Positions 1-4,980 of a stretch of DNA of 9,383 nt are shown one piece after another. Position 1 is the stretch's first letter; each line of letters opens with the position of its first letter. The DNA is taken from contig CAMYAA010000020.1 of assembly GCA_947253615.1 (NCBI GenBank), positions 1-9,383 of the forward strand, given 5' to 3'. The stretch comes from an uncultured Sutterellaceae bacterium. Its GTDB lineage: Bacteria; Pseudomonadota; Gammaproteobacteria; Burkholderiales; Burkholderiaceae_F. The notes beneath the pieces are model-generated. The model did not search any database. It was not told where the DNA came from and saw only the letters and a program-made list of their open reading frames with translations. A program made the translations under genes and the position numbers.

Positions 1-43
1 ACACTGCATATCGTCGGCAGCGTCAGATGTGTATAAGAGACAG
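1..43. other. Illumina Nextera i5-side adapter (not genomic)
   Basis: Bases 11-43 are the Nextera read-1 transposase adapter, ending in the mosaic end AGATGTGTATAAGAGACAG at 25-43. Bases 3-10 (ACTGCATA) match the Nextera i5 index known as S506, and bases 1-2 are the end of the flow-cell side. This is untrimmed library sequence. Any reading frame entering it is artificial; for example a minus-strand frame crossing it ends in the tell-tale peptide SLIHI. Genomic sequence begins at about 44. Confidence 0.98.
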
Positions 44-293
44 GATATAAGGAGATCGTGTTTTAGGGGCTGGGGATAGCTCATTGTTCGAGCTATGGCG
101 CGGTTTAAACATTGACTCGCCCGTCGTTATCTTTGCTCTGGTTTTATATACCCCTGAGCGGCTTAAATTCGCCCGCTGTTGAGTCTTTGGACTCGTTAGA
201 TCGTTTGTATTGCCTACCTTTTGAGCCGTCTTATAGGGCTTTATTCGCCGCTTGTGGAAGAGTAAAGTGCTCAATCGTTTAAAAACCGTATTC

Positions 294-305
294 AACCGTA
301 CGGTT
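294..305. repeat. Perfect 12-bp palindrome
   Basis: AACCGTACGGTT is a perfect palindrome. Its left half ACCGTA also occurs just upstream at about 285-290, so the site reads as ACCGTA twice followed by the inverted copy. This resembles a binding site for a dimeric regulator or recombinase, but no protein in the window can be linked to it. Confidence 0.5.
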
Positions 306-336
306 CAATCGCTTATTGAAAACATCAAACTTTGTT

Positions 337-360
337 CAATCCATAGTCTTGCAATGGGTT
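337..360 (+). repeat. Imperfect 24-bp direct repeat, copy 1
   Basis: This copy matches 503-526 at 20 of 24 positions by eye (shared cores CAATCC, TAGTCTT and CAAT). The two copies lie 166 bases apart and enclose the AT-rich block and the TTCCCC array. Function is unknown. Confidence 0.55.
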
Positions 361-380
361 GGTTGAAATTTGAGGTGCTA

Positions 381-422
381 TCTTTTCTTTATATATATCT
401 ATCTATAAATATATTAATAATA
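381..422. other. AT-rich block beside the TTCCCC array
   Basis: This 42-base stretch consists almost entirely of A and T, with a few C and no G, and includes TATATATATC and AAATATATTAATAATA. It directly abuts the phased TTCCCC array. Such easily melted DNA next to short phased repeats is the classic layout of a replication origin, but it can also be a bent or regulatory segment. No replication gene is seen, so function is inferred from layout only. Confidence 0.45.
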
Positions 423-484
423 GTTCCCCATTGGTTCCCCGTCCGTTCCCCATGCTTTCCCCGTTGTTTCCCCATACTTTCCCC
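423..484 (+). repeat. Six-copy 11-bp phased TTCCCC array (iteron-like)
   Basis: The heptamers GTTCCCC (423, 434, 445) and TTTCCCC (456, 467, 478) recur at exactly 11 bases. The four bases between them vary (ATTG, GTCC, ATGC, GTTG, ATAC). Because only the heptamer is conserved while the period stays exact, this looks like selection for protein sites on one face of the helix rather than simple slippage. An 11-base period is not a multiple of three, so the array is not coding. On the minus strand the array (GGGGAA repeats) precedes the AT-rich block, as iterons often precede an unwinding element in plasmid or phage origins. It could equally be an operator array. Confidence 0.75.
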
Positions 485-502
485 AAATTGCAAAAACCTC
501 AA

Positions 503-526
503 CAATCCCTAGTCTTTCAATATGTT
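503..526 (+). repeat. Imperfect 24-bp direct repeat, copy 2
   Basis: This is the second copy of the repeat at 337-360, with four mismatches. It begins 19 bases after the last TTCCCC motif, so together the copies bracket the AT-rich block and array. Confidence 0.55.
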
Positions 527-632
527 TATGCTTATAGAATGGTAATTTTTGTAAGTTTTTGATTAAAAGTATGTTTTACACTCTATATCGTGGTGCTTGG
601 TTGTGGCGTTGAATAGTTAAGCGATATGTTTT

Positions 633-653
633 AAGGTAGCCATAAAGGTAGCC
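633..653 (+). repeat. Tandem AAGGTAGCC pair
   Basis: AAGGTAGCC occurs at 633-641 and again at 645-653, a 12-base period. It may be a binding or crossover site of a mobile element, but no integrase is present and no function can be assigned. Confidence 0.4.
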
Positions 654-722
654 GTGCGTAAGAAATGGGCTTTAATCCCTTGTGCTGTCTTATCGTTCAA
701 TTCTGGTCCTCGACCAATTATG

Positions 723-763
723 AAGCTCGTACTGTTCAAAAAAGCAGTACGAGCTTTTCTTTT
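723..763 (+). terminator. Strong intrinsic terminator
   Basis: A perfect 12-bp stem (AAGCTCGTACTG at 723-734 with CAGTACGAGCTT at 745-756) has a 10-base loop and is followed by TTCTTTT. The T-rich tail lies only on the plus-strand side. No gene is recognised upstream, so it either ends an unrecognised transcript or shields the transposase from read-through. Confidence 0.75.
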
Positions 764-858
764 GTCCGTTGGTTGGGATTGCTCGCTAAAAATCCCTCTC
801 TGGCTTTCAATTCTTTTGGGTAAAGCGTGATAGCGCGTTGATTTTTTGACACAATGGG

Positions 859-880
859 ACGGAATAACTCGATATTCCGT
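859..880 (+). other. Hairpin just upstream of the transposase
   Basis: ACGGAATA (859-866) and TATTCCGT (873-880) form a perfect 8-bp stem with a 6-base loop, 41 bases before the chosen ATG. Insertion sequences often carry such hairpins to block impinging transcription or translation, but here that role is inferred. Confidence 0.45.
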
Positions 881-921
881 CAACGGGGTACGATGAAGAC
901 CCACACTATCCATTGTTTGCT

Positions 922-2652
922 ATGACCAACATCGCGCATGCCCTCGCACAGTTTGACTATGCGGTCCGACTGAAAAAAGATCCTAAAAACAAAGAAAAAA
1001 CGTACGTGATTGCTTATCGCAATACGCAAGAGATATTGCCCGATGGGCGACGTCGTAGTCGCATTGCGGAGTCTTTTCATATTGGGCCCTTACAAGACGA
1101 CAATTCGATCAAATTGGGCAGCGCCTTTTTGAAGCGTTATCCCGACTTTGAGGGCGAAACGGTTTTTTATCTTGCCAATCAATTACTCACTAAATCAGCG
1201 TATCAAAAGGCCTTAAAGGCACAAGTGGATACGCCATCCGCGGCTAAGGAGTCGGCGTCATTACCTTTGGAGGATGCCTCGGGTGCTGAGTTAGACGTTT
1301 CGCAAGCGATTGTGTTTGATCACTATGCCAAGAAGAATGACTTGCTTTCCCTTTTGCAAGCGGTTTGGGAGTCGGATGCCACAAAACTCTATGCGTTATT
1401 AATGTATGTCTGCCAGCGTCTCGGTGGCCTTGAGCATTTTGATGAACGCCGTGAGGGCTACTACATTCCTTTGGGGCAGCCTTTAAGTGCCGAGCGCCTT
1501 AGTGAGATTTTGAGTGGTGTGACTGACTCGGCTTTAGAAGAATTCTGGGAAGGGGTTATGGAGCGTTATCTCCAGGGCGGTGAACACTTTTATGGGTACG
1601 CTTTTGACACGACGGACGCTTCTACGAACACGGAACACTTGGCCTATGCTGAGTGGCGTGGGGACGAAGAGGGACAATCGGCGTCTCGAGTGAGCGTAAC
1701 GACCATGGTTGACGCGAAGACGGGGCGTCTTCTTTATGCGAAAGAAGGGCCGGGGTCTCTTCCTGACGTCGCGGCGTTTGAAGGGTGTTATCGCGAGGTG
1801 TTCGATGAAGGTTTGTCCTCGCATCGCATTACTCAGGTGTTGGATTGTGCCTCTGACAGTGTGAATGGGCTCAAGGCCCTGTTGTCGGACCGAACGCCGT
1901 TGGTGATGAAAGCCAATGTGGCGACGAATAAAGCTTTGCGTGAGCAAATCCGATCGCTTCATGAGGAAATCGTCAGCGCCTTGAGCGTGATTCTCGATGG
2001 CTCGAAGGTGATTTATGGCTTGCGCGGTCAAGCGATTCCGGTCGGCCCCAAGGGGGCGAACGACGTTTTGTACCCATGCTTATACGTGGATTTGTTCCGT
2101 CAGGCGTATATGATGCATGAGCTTGATTCTCGGATTAAAAAGGCCATTAGCCTACGTCAGCAAGGTCAAGCGGTACCGGTGAGCTTATTAACAGAAGTGC
2201 AACCCTATATTGTTGAAGCCAACGGCACGTGGCTAGTCAACCATGCACGCGTGCTTGAAGATCGTCGCTACTTTGGTTCGTTCGTGCTTTGGACAACGTC
2301 GGATGCCGATAGTGTCGAAGCAACGCTCGCGAAATATCGAAGCAGAAACGAAATTCATGCACAGTTGGAGTGGATGAAATATGCGCTCCACTGCTCGAAT
2401 TTGCCCGTATCCGAAGGGCTCTATCGTGGCGTACTGTTGCTCAATCTCTTAGCGGGGAGCTTGCGTCAACAACTCAGCCAAGATATCAAGACGAATCGCT
2501 ATTGTCAGGAAAACAACATCACCTCGGTGGATCAGGTGTTGAGTATCTTGTCGGGCTTGAAAATTAAGTACCGTTCTCAACGCTGGCGTGTGATTGAACC
2601 GACAGCGAAACACCGTAGGTTGTTAGAAGCCCTCGGTATAAAACCCTGTTAA
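922..2652 (+). CDS. DDE transposase, IS4/IS1634-like
   Basis: This 576-residue protein is of the size and layout of IS1634-type transposases, which cut and join DNA at the ends of their insertion sequence. The RNase H-like core is recognisable: first Asp at 229 (FDTTDAST), a PGSLPD segment near 277-282, second Asp at 308 (VLDCAS), and the C-terminal Y-x2-R-x3-E-x6-K signature region at 472-486 (YRSRNEIH...K). In that signature Tyr472, Arg475 and Lys486 line up, but the catalytic Glu position (479) is His, codon CAT at 2356-2358; Glu477 lies two residues earlier. The copy may therefore be inactive despite an intact frame. I prefer ATG 922 because the in-frame TTG at 913 is only three codons upstream and no clear ribosome binding site favours either. 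The gene lies between a terminator (723-763) and a minus-strand gene. I could not find convincing terminal inverted repeats or target duplications. Confidence 0.85.
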   Translation: MTNIAHALAQFDYAVRLKKDPKNKEKTYVIAYRNTQEILPDGRRRSRIAESFHIGPLQDDNSIKLGSAFLKRYPDFEGETVFYLANQLLTKSAYQKALKAQVDTPSAAKESASLPLEDASGAELDVSQAIVFDHYAKKNDLLSLLQAVWESDATKLYALLMYVCQRLGGLEHFDERREGYYIPLGQPLSAERLSEILSGVTDSALEEFWEGVMERYLQGGEHFYGYAFDTTDASTNTEHLAYAEWRGDEEGQSASRVSVTTMVDAKTGRLLYAKEGPGSLPDVAAFEGCYREVFDEGLSSHRITQVLDCASDSVNGLKALLSDRTPLVMKANVATNKALREQIRSLHEEIVSALSVILDGSKVIYGLRGQAIPVGPKGANDVLYPCLYVDLFRQAYMMHELDSRIKKAISLRQQGQAVPVSLLTEVQPYIVEANGTWLVNHARVLEDRRYFGSFVLWTTSDADSVEATLAKYRSRNEIHAQLEWMKYALHCSNLPVSEGLYRGVLLLNLLAGSLRQQLSQDIKTNRYCQENNITSVDQVLSILSGLKIKYRSQRWRVIEPTAKHRRLLEALGIKPC

Positions 2653-2723
2653 TCGTTTCTATATCGGGAATTTGGGTGATTTATTCTGGTGCTTTGTCTA
2701 GGGCCGAGCAGACAGTATTTTGT

Positions 2724-3106
2724 TTACCTTCTTCTTCTGAGCTCGATTGTATTGATCCGGTTTGTTCTGTTTCGTGAGGCTTTTTGGCTTATCGTATAGG
2801 CATTTATCAGCAACGATAATGTTCCACAGGCAAAAAAGAGGATATATAGCAAGCTAAAGCCTTGGTCATCGCAGTAAAGGTAGAAGGGGTAAAGCGGGGC
2901 GACGGTCGCAAGAAATTGGTGATCAGCATGACTAATACGATTCCACCTAGGAAGCCCCATGTTTCCATGAAACCATGACCGTCAAACAGTAATACTCCAC
3001 CTTTAATCGTCGCAAAGTAGAAGACCACGGGCATGAGTAGTCCTATAAATAGCATAAACAACAAATAAATACCCATTAAGAAGTTGCTTAATATTCTCTG
3101 CAGCAT
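2724..3106 (-). pseudogene. Small multi-pass membrane protein, apparently frameshifted
   Basis: From ATG 3106 the minus-strand frame encodes a very hydrophobic protein with helices near residues 7-31 and 48-66. At about 2909-2916 (codons 64-66) this frame turns into a polar tail that stops at 2807. The neighbouring frame takes over with an uninterrupted membrane-like continuation (FLATVAPLYPFYLYC, then GFSLLYILFFACGTLSLLIN) and a basic tail ending in RRRR, stopping at 2724. Joining the two gives about 127 residues with three or more membrane spans. One missing base, most simply a T in the TTT run, explains the break; no canonical slippery heptamer is visible, so a mutation or sequencing error is likelier than programmed shifting. 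The start is firm: AGGAGA lies nine bases upstream (3116-3121). I do not recognise the family. If the 99-residue first frame is the true product, the gene would be intact. Confidence 0.6.
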
Positions 3107-3162
3107 ATTGGCAAGTCTCCTAGTGTAAGTTGATGTTCCAACTGTTTTGTGGCGCTTTTGTT

Positions 3163-3191
3163 ATTATATTTTTGGTTAAAGGGGGCATCTA
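3163..3191 (-). promoter_or_regulatory. Likely promoter of the membrane protein gene
   Basis: Read on the minus strand, 3168-3163 is a perfect TATAAT. Seventeen bases upstream lies TAGATG (3191-3186), a poor -35. Transcription would start near 3156 and leave a leader of about 50 bases before ATG 3106. Confidence 0.5.
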
Positions 3192-3306
3192 CTAGTTAAA
3201 ACAAGGATGCAAAAGCATTAAAAAGCACTTGACATTGAGCGGGTGATTTGTATCTCTTGTATTAAGTTCCTAGGCCAGTTGTATGAAGAAAGAAGGCTAT
3301 GAGTAA

Positions 3307-3333
3307 TGGCGGAGGAGAGGGATTCGAACCCTC
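3307..3333 (-). pseudogene. Degraded 3' fragment of a tRNA-Ser
   Basis: On the minus strand this reads as a T arm (GAGGG, TTCGAAT, CCCTC) followed by TCCTCC, G and CCA, typical of the 3' end of tRNA-Ser. From the T of TTC to the final A it has 22 bases where a normal tRNA has 23, so one acceptor base is missing. No D arm, anticodon arm or long variable arm is found on the 5' side (higher coordinates). It is therefore a relic, not a working gene. A perfect 9-bp inverted repeat (TTCGAACCC/GGGTTCGAA, 3323-3342) overlaps its T arm. Confidence 0.5.
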
Positions 3334-3410
3334 GGGTTCGAAAGTTCCCTTTTAAAGGCCTTCGTGGCTTACCAAAAAAAGGGTATTTTTCGCAGAATTT
3401 TAAAACTTTC

Positions 3411-3439
3411 TTGACAACTTTTTTAATCTTCGGTATATT
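3411..3439 (+). promoter_or_regulatory. Sigma-70 promoter of tRNA-Gly
   Basis: A perfect -35 TTGACA (3411-3416), a 17-base spacer and the -10 TATATT (3434-3439) stand 28 bases before the tRNA. This is the best promoter in the window, as expected for a strongly expressed stable RNA. Confidence 0.85.
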
Positions 3440-3467
3440 TTCTCGTCTTCGCTAAGCGATGATGAAT

Positions 3468-3543
3468 GCGGGAATAGCTCAGTTGGTAGAGCGCAACCTT
3501 GCCAAGGTTGAGGTCGCGAGTTCGAGACTCGTTTCCCGCTCCA
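3468..3543 (+). tRNA. tRNA-Gly (GCC)
   Basis: This 76-base sequence folds as a full cloverleaf: acceptor GCGGGAA with TTCCCGC, D arm containing AGCTCAGTTGGTAGAGC, anticodon stem CAACC/GGTTG around the loop TTGCCAA, T arm with GTTCGAGAC, discriminator T and an encoded CCA. The anticodon is GCC at 3501-3503 (tRNA positions 34-36), reading GGC and GGT glycine codons. It has its own promoter (3411-3439) and terminator (3556-3584), so it is probably a single-gene unit. Confidence 0.97.
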
Positions 3544-3555
3544 GAATTCTTGAAG

Positions 3556-3584
3556 AGAGGATTGGTTTTGCCAGTCCTCTTTTT
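3556..3584 (+). terminator. Intrinsic terminator after tRNA-Gly
   Basis: AGAGGATTGG (3556-3565) pairs with CCAGTCCTCT (3571-3580) through ten pairs including one G-T wobble, with a 5-base loop, followed directly by a T run to 3584. It lies 12 bases after the tRNA. Confidence 0.85.
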
Positions 3585-3585
3585 G

Positions 3586-3863
3586 CATGAAGCGGTTCCT
3601 AAATTTGAAAAGACATTAAAAAAGTGTACTTTAGGGATGCTATTTTCCTCCAAATTTGGTAAAATCCGCTTCTTTCTACGTGGCTTGAGGTAAGACTCAT
3701 GCTCAACTGCCGCCACGGGCGGTGTGCCTGAAGCTCTGTTTAGTACTTTAGGGTGCTAAAACCTTATGTCAGGGTAGAACTTTTCCGGAAACCTGAGACA
3801 CTTCTAACGAGTGGTTGTGCTCAGGGTGTTATTAACACTCGATATACTAACGTGGGGTTTGCC
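3586..3863 (+). other. Long leader and control region of rpmF
   Basis: These 278 bases carry no gene; the DUF177 gene yceD that usually precedes rpmF is not here. A 10-bp palindrome CCAAATTTGG (3650-3659) overlaps an extended -10. Further down are a CCGCC/GGCGG hairpin (3710-3722) and GTGTTATTAACAC (3826-3838). If transcription starts near 3672, the mRNA has a leader of about 190 bases, long for a ribosomal protein gene and compatible with post-transcriptional control. No known riboswitch is recognised. Confidence 0.5.
3657..3665 (+). promoter_or_regulatory. Candidate extended -10 promoter of rpmF
   Basis: TGG followed by TAAAAT fits an extended -10 element (TG-n-TATAAT). There is no good -35 at the expected distance. 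The surrounding 10-mer TTGGTAAAAT occurs again at 7818-7827 upstream of acpP. Confidence 0.45.
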
Positions 3864-4046
3864 ATGGCTGTTCAGCAGAACAAAAAATCCACCAACAAGC
3901 GCGGTAATCATCGTGCTCATGACTTTTTAACGAACCCGCCCACCGCTATCGAAGCGACCACGGGTGAAGTTCATCGTCGTCACCACATCAGCCCGACCGG
4001 TTTCTACCGCGGCAAGAAAGTGATCACGACGAAAGCTGACGAATAA
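3864..4046 (+). CDS. rpmF: 50S ribosomal protein L32
   Basis: The 60-residue product is a typical full-length bacterial L32, a structural protein of the large ribosomal subunit. It opens [20 protein letters not shown] and contains the characteristic [20 protein letters not shown] near 32-51. The sequence is very close to the Burkholderiales form. The frame is open further upstream (to 3753), but only ATG 3864 gives the conserved N-terminus; a G-rich stretch (GTGGGG, about 3852-3857) serves as a weak ribosome binding site. The cysteine-pair zinc motif of some L32 proteins is absent, which is normal for this lineage. rpmF usually sits between yceD and plsX; here it is preceded by tRNA-Gly and followed by its own terminator (4259-4295), so it seems to be transcribed apart from the fab genes. 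Confidence 0.97.
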   Translation: MAVQQNKKSTNKRGNHRAHDFLTNPPTAIEATTGEVHRRHHISPTGFYRGKKVITTKADE

Positions 4047-4459
4047 TCTTTCTCGAGATTAGGCTGAATCGATGAAGCGAGATCTAGAAGCTTCTTTTCA
4101 GTCTGAACGGAAATGAAGAATTCAGCGAGTGGCTTCGCGCAGGGATGCAAGCGCGAACCCCACATGTGTGTCTGATATTGCCGCCTTGTGTGAAGAACTC
4201 AACGCTTTCCGCTCTTTGCCGTTCAAACTAAAAATGATCTCGATATCGATCGAGCATGAAAAGGGATCTTCCTGAATGTCAGGAGATCCTTTTTTCATAT
4301 CTAGCGTGTGGGGTTTCTCACCACCGCGAACCGCTCGGACGAAAAATCTGCAAAAATATTTAACTCTCGTGCCCCAAGGGCTTCTCTCTTGGGTACTATT
4401 AAACGATTCATAGCGAGTTTTTTCGAGCTCCAAAGGTTTATCACCCTAGGATTACCATC
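4047..4459 (+). other. Gap where plsX is normally found; no gene seen
   Basis: Of these 413 bases, none encodes a recognisable protein in any frame. A search by eye for the PlsX start (IAxDxMGGD) found nothing, and no plsX remnant is visible. Structures are a short inverted repeat CTCGAT/ATCGAG (4239-4254), the rpmF terminator (4259-4295) and a hairpin CCCAAG/CTTGGG (4373-4393). A minus-strand open frame at 4122-4433 crosses the terminator and is considered spurious. I see no good promoter for the downstream genes, although one is expected here. Confidence 0.6.
4259..4295 (+). terminator. Intrinsic terminator after rpmF
   Basis: AAAAGGGATCTTCCTG pairs with CAGGAGATCCTTTT, with two single-base bulges and a short AATGT loop, and runs into six T (4290-4295). 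It lies about 210 bases after the rpmF stop and isolates rpmF from the rhodanese-fab genes. Confidence 0.8.
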
Positions 4460-4957
4460 GTGCGTGTTGTTTTTATTCTTCTCGTAACAGCAGGAATCAT
4501 TTTAGGTTTGGGGTATCTTCCCTTTAACTTCAGTGAAACGAGCCCCATTGAAAATAATTCGGCAGTTCAACATGTAACCCCCGAATACGCGTTTCAATTA
4601 ATGACTCAACCTCAAAAGATGGGCGAGAAAAAACCCATAGTCGTGGACGTGCGCTCCCCGGAAGAATATTTCGCGGGACACGTTCGTGGGGCCGTCAATA
4701 TTCCCATCGAACAAATCGATCCGGGCTCGACACTGCCTCATGTGCCTGATTTAGACCAGCCCATTATCATTTACTCCCGCTCGGGCGTTCGCGCCGATCG
4801 CGCGGGACGACGCTTGGTCTTGACGGGTTATAAAAATCTTTATACTTTTAACGGTATTAAACAGTGGCCTTATGCCTTGGAGGCCGTTGCGGGTGAGCCT
4901 AGTATTCTCACCAACGATCCCCTCGGACTGCCTTCCAAATCCGAAAAACACCACTGA
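4460..4957 (+). CDS. Membrane-anchored rhodanese-like protein lacking the catalytic Cys
   Basis: The 165-residue product has an N-terminal hydrophobic segment (about 3-21, FILLVTAGIILGLGYL) that acts as a membrane anchor or uncleaved signal, so the rest should face the periplasm. Residues about 39-143 form one rhodanese domain: VVDVRSPEEYFAGHVRGAVNIP (61-82) is the typical CH2-type start, and IIIYSRSGVRADRAG (102-116) is the active-site loop. Working rhodaneses have Cys at the position that is Ser106 here (codon TCC, 4775-4777; one base from TGC), so sulfur transfer through a persulfide is not expected. A binding or regulatory role, or loss of function, are both possible. The start is GTG 4460 with AGGA about eight bases upstream; no better in-frame start keeps the anchor. 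It ends 23 bases before fabH and is probably co-transcribed with it. It sits where plsX normally lies. Confidence 0.85.
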   Translation: MRVVFILLVTAGIILGLGYLPFNFSETSPIENNSAVQHVTPEYAFQLMTQPQKMGEKKPIVVDVRSPEEYFAGHVRGAVNIPIEQIDPGSTLPHVPDLDQPIIIYSRSGVRADRAGRRLVLTGYKNLYTFNGIKQWPYALEAVAGEPSILTNDPLGLPSKSEKHH

Positions 4958-4980
4958 CGCTTTAGATAAAAGGATCAACC

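Larger units (their letters stand above)
44..912. other. Gene-free accessory region with repeats and hairpins
   Basis: About 870 bases hold no convincing protein gene. The only open frames start at weak codons, lack a Shine-Dalgarno sequence and run through repeats or hairpins. The stretch from about 250 to 640 is clearly more AT-rich than the fab genes. Visible structures are small hairpins at 76-96 (ATAGCTC/GAGCTAT) and 181-194 (GAGTC/GACTC), a 12-base palindrome at 294-305, an AT-rich block at 381-422, the TTCCCC array at 423-484, a pair of direct repeats around that block, a tandem AAGGTAGCC pair at 633-653, a terminator at 723-763 and a hairpin at 859-880. It may be the remnant of a mobile element or its control region. 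The terminal repeats of the neighbouring transposase could not be recognised here. Confidence 0.6.

Noticed and set aside
23..295. Minus-strand open frame of 90 codons
   Set aside because: It starts at TTG, ends inside the adapter (peptide SLIHI) and has no protein-like core or ribosome binding site.
423..484. CRISPR-like array
   Set aside because: Repeat units of 7 bases with 4-base gaps are far too short for a CRISPR, and no cas gene is present.
252..512. Plus-strand open frame of 86 codons
   Set aside because: It runs through the AT-rich block and the 11-bp array, whose period is not a multiple of three; it has no ATG start or Shine-Dalgarno sequence.
690..713. tRNA-like 3' end (GTTCAATTC ... 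ACCA)
   Set aside because: The distance from TTC to the final A is two bases too short and the T stem does not pair; it is more simply a small TGGTC/GACCA hairpin.
617..913. Minus-strand open frame of 98 codons
   Set aside because: It spans a perfect terminator hairpin and a second hairpin, and shows no recognisable domain.
764..2760. Terminal inverted repeats of the insertion sequence
   Set aside because: Only weak partial matches were found on comparing both flanks by eye, so no element borders are called.
2905..2920. Programmed -1 frameshift in the membrane protein gene
   Set aside because: The site CAATTTCTT is not a canonical X-XXY-YYZ slippery heptamer and no clear downstream stimulator was seen; a mutation or sequencing error is simpler.
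3229..3256. Promoter starting with a perfect TTGACA at 3229
   Set aside because: The best -10 (TATCTC, 16-base spacer) is poor and no plus-strand gene follows before the tRNA-Gly promoter.
3307..3543. Attachment sites from an element integrated at tRNA-Ser or tRNA-Gly
   Set aside because: tRNA-Gly is intact with its 3' end facing core genes, and the tRNA-Ser fragment is oriented so that the element would lie on the core side; no integrase is present.
3753..3863. N-terminal extension of rpmF
   Set aside because: The extra residues do not resemble L32 or DUF177; the family start MAVQQNKKS lies at 3864.
4122..4433. Minus-strand open frame of 103 codons
   Set aside because: It crosses the rpmF terminator, has no ribosome binding site and no recognisable domain.
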